Source: Bacteroidales bacterium
GTDB taxonomy: Bacteria; Bacteroidota; Bacteroidia; Bacteroidales; JAADJA01
Reading direction: 5' to 3'
Assembly: GCA_021740645.1 (NCBI GenBank)
Contig: JAIOZL010000008.1
Coordinates: forward strand, 1 to 64,000
Length of the DNA: 64,000 nt
Below the pieces are notes generated by a model. The model was not told where the DNA came from, ran no database searches, and worked only from the letters and a program-made list of their open reading frames with translations. This document shows, piece after piece, positions 58,128 through 64,000 of the stretch; the first letter of the stretch is position 1; each line of letters begins with the position of its first letter. The position numbers and the translations under genes are program-made.

Positions 58128-58937
58128 TTAAACTAATTGTATATATATGAAAACTGCAGGCAAAGCAAACAGTAAACTATCAATTCGATCAAGAATCCCC
58201 CCATGACCAGGCATAATATTTCCCGACTCTTTAATTCCGGCTTTTCGCTTTAAATATGATTCGAAAAGATCACCAAATGTACCCAAAATAATAACTATTC
58301 CAGCAATTGATAACCAATCTGATAAATTAATATCCGACAGAAAAAATGACATTCCATAGGTTCCTACAAGGCTAAACAACAATCCACCTATCGCCCCCTC
58401 CCATGTTTTCTTTGGTGAAATGCCAGGTGCAAGTTTATGCTTACCAAATAAACTCCCGGTGACATAAGCTAAACTGTCATTTATCCATAGAATGATGAAT
58501 AAACCCAGTAATAAATGGAAACTAGATTCCCCAGCCTGAAAATCGAAAAGATATTGGCCTAAGGCAAGGGGAAGAGCAATGTAAACTAAGCCTAACAATA
58601 GGCCTGAAATATTTTGTTTTATACTTGTCCTGTTTAAAAAAGTAAGAGCTGAAAAGATTATTCCGAGCATTCCCATAGATATAAAAAAGACCTGAGCACT
58701 GATCCATTTAAACCCGTAAAATTGCACGATAATAAAAAAGACTAAATTAATAGTGTAATAAATGAACAGCCAGGTTATATTTTCCTTCCCCCACAACAAA
58801 TCTTTAAACTCCTTTAAACTTAGAATTAAGAATACAAATAAGAGAAAACTAAAGTAAAACTTACCAAGTAATATTGATCCCACAATCAATATCACATATA
58901 TCAAACCGGAAAGAGTTCTGGTAAAAAATAATTTCAC
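58128..58937 (-). CDS. cdsA: Phosphatidate cytidylyltransferase
   Basis: NDSLAYVTGSLFGKHKLAPGISPKKTWEGAIGG...GDLFESYLKRKAGIKESGNIMPGHGGILDRIDSLLFALP. Confidence 0.96.
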   Translation of the reverse strand: MKLFFTRTLSGLIYVILIVGSILLGKFYFSFLLFVFLILSLKEFKDLLWGKENITWLFIYYTINLVFFIIVQFYGFKWISAQVFFISMGMLGIIFSALTFLNRTSIKQNISGLLLGLVYIALPLALGQYLFDFQAGESSFHLLLGLFIILWINDSLAYVTGSLFGKHKLAPGISPKKTWEGAIGGLLFSLVGTYGMSFFLSDINLSDWLSIAGIVIILGTFGDLFESYLKRKAGIKESGNIMPGHGGILDRIDSLLFALPAVFIYIQLV

Positions 58938-59140
58938 AATAAATTGTTGGAATTTATCAAATGTTTAGCTTTCAAAGCATTCTCGGCCTGAACATATATT
59001 TCAACTTCACCAAAATGATAAGATGAATCCTTTTTATTTAAAAGAAATGTTTCTATTTCATTTTCGGTTAAAAAGCCTTTAATCATCTCAGCTTTTATGC
59101 TATCAGAAGTGCTTATTATTTTGGTCCAGTTATTATCCAT
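58934..59140 (-). CDS. DUF2007-domain protein
   Basis: WTKIISTSDSIKAEMIKGFLTENEIETFLLNKKDSSYHFGEVEIYVQAENALKAKHLI. Start set at MDNNWTK (59140), since the longer ORF start overlaps a promoter-like box. Confidence 0.85.
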   Translation of the reverse strand: MDNNWTKIISTSDSIKAEMIKGFLTENEIETFLLNKKDSSYHFGEVEIYVQAENALKAKHLINSNNLL

Positions 59141-59151
59141 TATCTTTGAGG

Positions 59152-59159
59152 CAAAATTA
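59152..59159 (-). promoter_or_regulatory. -7 box (minus strand TAATTTTG) internal to the operon, before DUF2007-cdsA-psd
   Basis: Plus strand CAAAATTA; 11 nt from ATG 59140. Confidence 0.4.
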
Positions 59160-59801
59160 GCTTCCGCTATCAATTAAAAGCAAATAAAGTTCTTTGGGTC
59201 CATGTGCCCCCATTACCAAAGTTTTTTCAATATCCGCAGTCCGGCTTGGACCTGTAATGAACGTCATCATTGAAGGTAAATGCTTCCCATATTTTTCCTT
59301 CATATGGTTTATGGCTTCTTTCAGTTCAAATACAATTTGATCAGAGCGTGCAATAACAATATGGGTTTCTGGATATACATTTAATCTTCTTCCAGAAATT
59401 TGTTTTGATGAAATGAGTATACTTCCAAACCTGGCAACCAGTAACTCACATTGAGTAATTCCTGCATCAAGCCCTAAAAGTTTTTCTTCTTCTTTAAAAT
59501 TCGGTATACCAATACTATTAAGTATTTCTATAATTTCCGGATCACGGCAAAAAATCTCCTTAAACCCTTTTTCTCTGGATAAAGATTGAAGATTTCGTTT
59601 TAATTCCTCATGGCTTTCACAATAAATAAATTTTCCACCCATTTTTGTAAATTCTTCTGCAAAAACAATATCCCTTTGTTCAGAAAAATCCTCATAGACG
59701 GAAGACTCCATATCTAGTGATGGAAAAGGGTTGTCAACTTTACTAATCAATGAGTTCCTTATTTTTTTAAGGACCTTTTCGCGGGTGGTTGTTTCTTCCA
59801 T
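59157..59801 (-). CDS. LutC/YkgG (LUD-domain) family protein
   Basis: GITQCELLVARFGSILISSKQISGRRLNVYPETHIVIARSDQIV...ITGPSRTADIEKTLVMGAHGPKELYLLLID. Confidence 0.9.
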   Translation of the reverse strand: MEETTTREKVLKKIRNSLISKVDNPFPSLDMESSVYEDFSEQRDIVFAEEFTKMGGKFIYCESHEELKRNLQSLSREKGFKEIFCRDPEIIEILNSIGIPNFKEEEKLLGLDAGITQCELLVARFGSILISSKQISGRRLNVYPETHIVIARSDQIVFELKEAINHMKEKYGKHLPSMMTFITGPSRTADIEKTLVMGAHGPKELYLLLIDSGS

Positions 59802-59827
59802 GATGTATATTTTTAAATAGCGTGAAG

Positions 59828-61915
59828 CTACTCCCTTAATAATGGCTTATCATCAACAACTGTTTCAACCTCCTCTTCATCCTCTGGCTTCGTATTCTTT
59901 TGACTCTTAGGACTCTTCAGCTTTTTTTTACCATTATTTTCTTTCAACTTTTTAACTTCCTCGGCAGCCTCTTTTTCAATTTTTATTTTTTCGTCATCAT
60001 ATGGGCGTTCTCCAAAAATTTCAACCATATCTTCTCTGAAAATAACTTCCTTTTCAAGAAGCTTCATGGCCAGCTTTACTATGTTGACTTTATTTTCTTT
60101 TACAATAGTAACAGCTCTTTTATAAGCCTCCTCCACCAGTTTGCTGATTTCCTGATCGATCAACTGGGCGGTTTTCTCACTATATGGCTTATTGAAAGAG
60201 TACTCTTGTTGACCCGTTGAGTCATAATAGGAGATGTTCCCAACTTTATCGTTTAATCCAAAATAAACAACCATGTTAAAGGCCAGTTTAGTCACTTTTT
60301 CAAGATCGTTTAAAGCGCCCGTGGATACTTTTCCAAAATTAACTTCTTCCGAGGCCCTTCCTCCCAAAGTAGCAGTCAGCTCATCAAACATTTGTTCGAA
60401 AGTAGTGATTTGTCTTTCCTCAGGAAGATACCATGCAGCACCAAGTGATTTTCCTCGAGGCACAATGGTAACTTTCACTAAGGGATGAGCATGATCAGTT
60501 AGCCAGCTAACCCCTGCATGACCTGCTTCATGATAGGCAATAACTTTTTTCTCGGCTGCAGATATAATTTTGTTTTTCTTTTCCAGTCCTCCAATGATAC
60601 GGTCCACCGCGTCTAAGAAATCTTGTTTTTCAATTTGTTTTTTATCATGACGGGCAGCAATAAGAGCTGATTCATTACAAACATTGGCTATGTCAGCCCC
60701 TGAAAACCCCGGGGTTTGTTTGGCCAGAAAATCCAGATCAACCGAAGTATCCAGTTTTAATTGTTTGGTATGTACATTAAAAATAGCCTTCCGCTCTTCA
60801 AGGTCTGGAAGCTCCACATGTATTTGCCTGTCGAATCGTCCAGCCCGCAGCAGTGCCCTGTCGAGGATATCAGCCCTGTTGGTGGCAGCAAGGATAATAA
60901 CGCCGGTATTGCTTTGAAATCCATCCATTTCGGTTAGAAGCTGGTTAAGGGTATTTTCCCTTTCATCATTTGCACCTGTCAGTGGGTTTTTACCACGTGC
61001 CCTGCCAATGGCATCAATCTCATCAATAAAAATAATACAAGGTGCTTTTTCTTTGGCCTGTTTAAATAAATCCCTTACCCGGGAAGCTCCCACGCCTACA
61101 AACATTTCAACGAAATCAGAACCAGAAATGGAAAAGAAAGGAACCTGGGCTTCACCGGCCACAGCTTTAGCAAGTAAGGTTTTCCCAGTTCCCGGAGGGC
61201 CAACCAGTAAGGCTCCCTTTGGAATTTTCCCCCCAAGATTAGTGTATTTACCAGGCTTTTTAAGAAAATCAACAATCTCCATTACCTCAACCTTAGCTTC
61301 CTCAAGGCCGGCAACATCAGTAAAATTAACATTGACCGCAGTTTCTTTGTCATAAAGTTGTGCTTTTGATTTGCCAATATTAAATATTTGGGTTCCGCCT
61401 CCGCCTCCTCTGCTCATCATTCGCATGATTACAATCCAGACTACCACAATAAATATAAGCGGTAAAACCCAGCTCAGAATCTCTCCTGACCAATTTTCTT
61501 TATTGACATTTTTAAGGTAAATCGGATCTGAGAGCCCTTTCTGTGCATTTTCTATATCTTCTTTAAAAGTATCATATGATCCAATAGTATGTTTATAATG
61601 AGGTCCAGCACCCTGGTAACCCTGTTCACGTACTTCATCATATTTCGAACTGGATAAAGCCTCTTTTTTAATATAAATTTCAGCTTCTTTACCATTTACA
61701 ACAACGATTTTTTCAATTTCCTGCTGATTAAGCATATCTTTAAGTTCGCCCCAATCAATTTCTTTTACGCCGGTTCCCCAATTTGTAAAAGTTAATGCAA
61801 TAAATATCATGGCAATAATGCCATATATCCAATAAAAATTAAATTTATTCTTTGGGAATTTCCCTTTAGGAAGACTGCCTTCTGGATCTTTTTTCTGTTT
61901 CTTATCTTCTGCCAT
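59828..61915 (-). CDS. ftsH: ATP-dependent zinc metalloprotease FtsH
   Basis: [42 protein letters not shown] (HEAGH). Confidence 0.97.
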   Translation of the reverse strand: MAEDKKQKKDPEGSLPKGKFPKNKFNFYWIYGIIAMIFIALTFTNWGTGVKEIDWGELKDMLNQQEIEKIVVVNGKEAEIYIKKEALSSSKYDEVREQGYQGAGPHYKHTIGSYDTFKEDIENAQKGLSDPIYLKNVNKENWSGEILSWVLPLIFIVVVWIVIMRMMSRGGGGGTQIFNIGKSKAQLYDKETAVNVNFTDVAGLEEAKVEVMEIVDFLKKPGKYTNLGGKIPKGALLVGPPGTGKTLLAKAVAGEAQVPFFSISGSDFVEMFVGVGASRVRDLFKQAKEKAPCIIFIDEIDAIGRARGKNPLTGANDERENTLNQLLTEMDGFQSNTGVIILAATNRADILDRALLRAGRFDRQIHVELPDLEERKAIFNVHTKQLKLDTSVDLDFLAKQTPGFSGADIANVCNESALIAARHDKKQIEKQDFLDAVDRIIGGLEKKNKIISAAEKKVIAYHEAGHAGVSWLTDHAHPLVKVTIVPRGKSLGAAWYLPEERQITTFEQMFDELTATLGGRASEEVNFGKVSTGALNDLEKVTKLAFNMVVYFGLNDKVGNISYYDSTGQQEYSFNKPYSEKTAQLIDQEISKLVEEAYKRAVTIVKENKVNIVKLAMKLLEKEVIFREDMVEIFGERPYDDEKIKIEKEAAEEVKKLKENNGKKKLKSPKSQKNTKPEDEEEVETVVDDKPLLRE

Positions 61916-61948
61916 TATGTCCTGCTTTTTGCTTTTTCAATGATTTAT

Positions 61949-62320
61949 TTAATCCATATTGTACTCCTTGATCTCAGCATCCGCCCACAAACTTTCAAGA
62001 TTATAAAACTTGCGTGTTTCTTCAAGAAATATATGTACAACAACGTCCACGTAGTCTAACAAAATCCATTCCGCATTTTCAAAACCTTCTTTATGCCAGG
62101 GTTTAGCCTTCTTGCTTTTCAGGGCTTCTTCCATTACTGACCCGGCAATTGCTTCCGTTTGAACTTTTGAGGTTCCATGGCAAATGATAAAATAATTACT
62201 CACTGCATTATTCAATTTTGTGAGGTTCATACTTATAATTTCATGGCCTTTCTTTTTGAGAATTCCCTCAACAATTATTTTCGCCAGTTCTGCAGATTCC
62301 TTAAATTCTTTTTTAGGCAT
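61949..62320 (-). CDS. rsfS: Ribosome silencing factor
   Basis: NYFIICHGTSKVQTEAIAGSVMEEALK...WILLDYVDVVVHIFLEETRKFYNLESLWADA. Confidence 0.95.
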   Translation of the reverse strand: MPKKEFKESAELAKIIVEGILKKKGHEIISMNLTKLNNAVSNYFIICHGTSKVQTEAIAGSVMEEALKSKKAKPWHKEGFENAEWILLDYVDVVVHIFLEETRKFYNLESLWADAEIKEYNMD

Positions 62321-62342
62321 ATATATGGGTTAAATTTATGCG

Positions 62343-62350
62343 CAAAAGTA
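62343..62350 (-). promoter_or_regulatory. -7 box (minus strand TACTTTTG) for the rsfS-ftsH operon
   Basis: Plus strand CAAAAGTA. Confidence 0.45.
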
Positions 62351-62469
62351 ATCAATTTCAACTATTAATTGATGTAAACTACACACTTAAGCGAATAAAC
62401 GTATAAACTTTTCGTTTGTTTGATAAAAAAATTTACATTAGCAAATTAATCCATCATTAAGGCTGCAAA

Positions 62470-63219
62470 TTGGGACATTTGAAAATAGGAGAACGGGTTC
62501 ATTGGTTTGATGTATTAAAATCAACAAATGAATACCTGACATTGGAATTAGATAACTATTTACCTGGTGAAGTAATCATTACACATTGTCAAAGCAACGG
62601 CCTGGGAATGGGCCAGAACACATGGGAAAGTGAAACAAGGAAAAACCTCACTTTCAGTTTTTTTCTCAAGCCAAAATCGATCACTGCCGGGCAACAATTT
62701 TTTCTGAATATTTGTATCTCGCTTGGGGTTTTTGATTTTGTAAAGGCCATTGTTCCTAACCAATTAGTGAAAGTGAAATGGCCTAACGACATTTACATCA
62801 ATGAAGGAAAAGTTGCCGGAATTTTAATTAAAAATGCCATTAGTGGTAATCAAATCATGCATACTATCATTGGGATAGGATTAAATGTAAATCAACTGGA
62901 GTTCAAAAGTGAGGTAAAAAACCCTGTTTCACTCAGGAATTTTCTTATAAGCGAATTGGATTTACAAGATTGCCTTGATAAGTTATGTGTTTCAGTGAAC
63001 CACCGAGTTGATCAGTTAGAATTTGCTTTATTTCATAAGTTAAAGAATGACTACATCGAGGCCTTGTTTGGGACAGGCGAATGGCGGCTTTATAAATACA
63101 ATAACCGGCTGTTAACAGCGACTATTAAAGGCATTTCTGAATTTGGTATGCTTAAGCTAAAGACACGTGAAGGAGAAATAATTGAAGGAGATATTAAGGA
63201 GATTGAATTTGTAATTTAA
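62470..63219 (+). CDS. birA: Biotin--[acetyl-CoA-carboxylase] ligase (TTG start)
   Basis: DVLKSTNEYL, QSNGLGMGQNTWESETRKNLTFSFFL, VKVKWPNDIYINEGKVAGILIKN. Confidence 0.94.
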   Translation: MGHLKIGERVHWFDVLKSTNEYLTLELDNYLPGEVIITHCQSNGLGMGQNTWESETRKNLTFSFFLKPKSITAGQQFFLNICISLGVFDFVKAIVPNQLVKVKWPNDIYINEGKVAGILIKNAISGNQIMHTIIGIGLNVNQLEFKSEVKNPVSLRNFLISELDLQDCLDKLCVSVNHRVDQLEFALFHKLKNDYIEALFGTGEWRLYKYNNRLLTATIKGISEFGMLKLKTREGEIIEGDIKEIEFVI

Positions 63220-63626
63220 AAGTGGGCCTCAACCACTTCCTTTAACTTACCAGCCAATAAATCCACAAAATTTTGTAACGGCCTTGAGGCCATCATCTTG
63301 AGCATAGGATTTAAATCGGCATTTAATTGAATCTGTGTTTTGGAATTCGTTTCATCAATTTCTTGCAAATTGAATTCAAGGGAGAATTTTAGAGGGGAAC
63401 TTCCCACTGCAACATAAGTAATATTTGAAAATTCTTTTTTGTTTCCTACCTCCATTTCGATAGTAGCCATTCCCTGAATAGTAAATGAGCAATGGTCAGC
63501 CGTTGATTTCCAGCTTGTAACCTGCTCCGGCATTAATCTTTCAAAGTGATTAAAATCTTCTAAAAAATGAAAGGTAAAGGCAGCGCTTTTCTCCAGTTTT
63601 ATTTCCTGGCTGGTAAAGTTTGTCAT
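63216..63626 (-). CDS. SRPBCC/START-fold-like protein
   Basis: FTFHFLEDFNHFERLMPEQVTSWKSTADHCSFTIQGMATIEM...LNPMLKMMASRPLQNFVDLLAGKL. Confidence 0.75.
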   Translation of the reverse strand: MTNFTSQEIKLEKSAAFTFHFLEDFNHFERLMPEQVTSWKSTADHCSFTIQGMATIEMEVGNKKEFSNITYVAVGSSPLKFSLEFNLQEIDETNSKTQIQLNADLNPMLKMMASRPLQNFVDLLAGKLKEVVEAHF

Positions 63627-63642
63627 GATTTAAATAAGGATT

Positions 63643-64000
63643 TTAAACGTTCCAACTCACAGGATCTTTCCTCCAGGTAATTAAAAGCTTCAGGTCACTG
63701 TCTGAAATGTAGTTACTTTCAATCGCCTGTTTTATCAGTTCATCATAATCAGATAGGGTATGAAGAATGCAACTGGCTTCAGAAAAATTTTTCAGTGCCT
63801 GTGGGAGGTTATAGCTAAAAATAGCAGTCATACCTTTTACGTCACAACCCGCACTCCTCAAAGCCTCAACCGCATTTAAACTGCTTTTCCCGGTTGACAC
63901 AAGGTCTTCAATCACAACAACTGATTGACCTGATTCATATGCACCTTCTATTTTATTCTCCAGTCCGTGAGCCTTTTCAGAAGAACGAACATATACAAAT
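63643..64000 (-). CDS. pyrE: Orotate phosphoribosyltransferase, 5' end beyond the window
   Basis: Open frame to the window edge: FVYVRSSEKAHGLENKIEGAYESGQSVVVIEDLVSTGKSS (PRPP loop) ...VKGMTAIFSY. Confidence 0.93.
   Translation of the reverse strand, partial: FVYVRSSEKAHGLENKIEGAYESGQSVVVIEDLVSTGKSSLNAVEALRSAGCDVKGMTAIFSYNLPQALKNFSEASCILHTLSDYDELIKQAIESNYISDSDLKLLITWRKDPVSWNV

Overview
The window is a 64 kb Bacteroidota-type chromosomal segment. Evidence for this is two T9SS type A C-terminal domains, recurrent TAnnTTTG (-7-like) promoter boxes, and DUF3078/DUF6132/DUF6146-type proteins. Most of it is housekeeping and envelope biology: xth, ClC, Kef-type antiporter, mscL/mscS-like channels, GH2 beta-mannosidase, mutS2, thioredoxins, carboxyltransferase plus biotin carrier, panC-panD-ybhN-rfaE2-radA, tilS, dsbD, gap, an RND/TolC/FKBP/TetR efflux locus, rsfS-ftsH-LUD-DUF2007-cdsA-psd, birA and pyrE. 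The left edge (about 1-1550) is accessory. It holds a truncated IS3-like transposase start, then a nuclease-like ORF bracketed by a 10-bp perfect inverted repeat. Most notable observations: (1) a GAPDH paralogue lacking the catalytic Cys and phosphate-site residues, overlapping an intact gap gene by ATGA; (2) a DsrC / DsrM(TmcC)-like / DsrK(TmcB, HdrD)-like / class V aminotransferase cluster with no dsrAB in view; (3) a small Gly/Pro-rich surface-protein gene whose 5' UTR is complementary to its own terminator; (4) a kefF/G-like gene with one in-frame stop and an mtfA-like gene with two compensating frameshifts; (5) several genes whose -7 box sits 4-12 nt from the start codon, which suggests leaderless mRNAs. 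No tRNA, rRNA or CRISPR array was found. All family calls come from reading motifs by eye; no database search was run.
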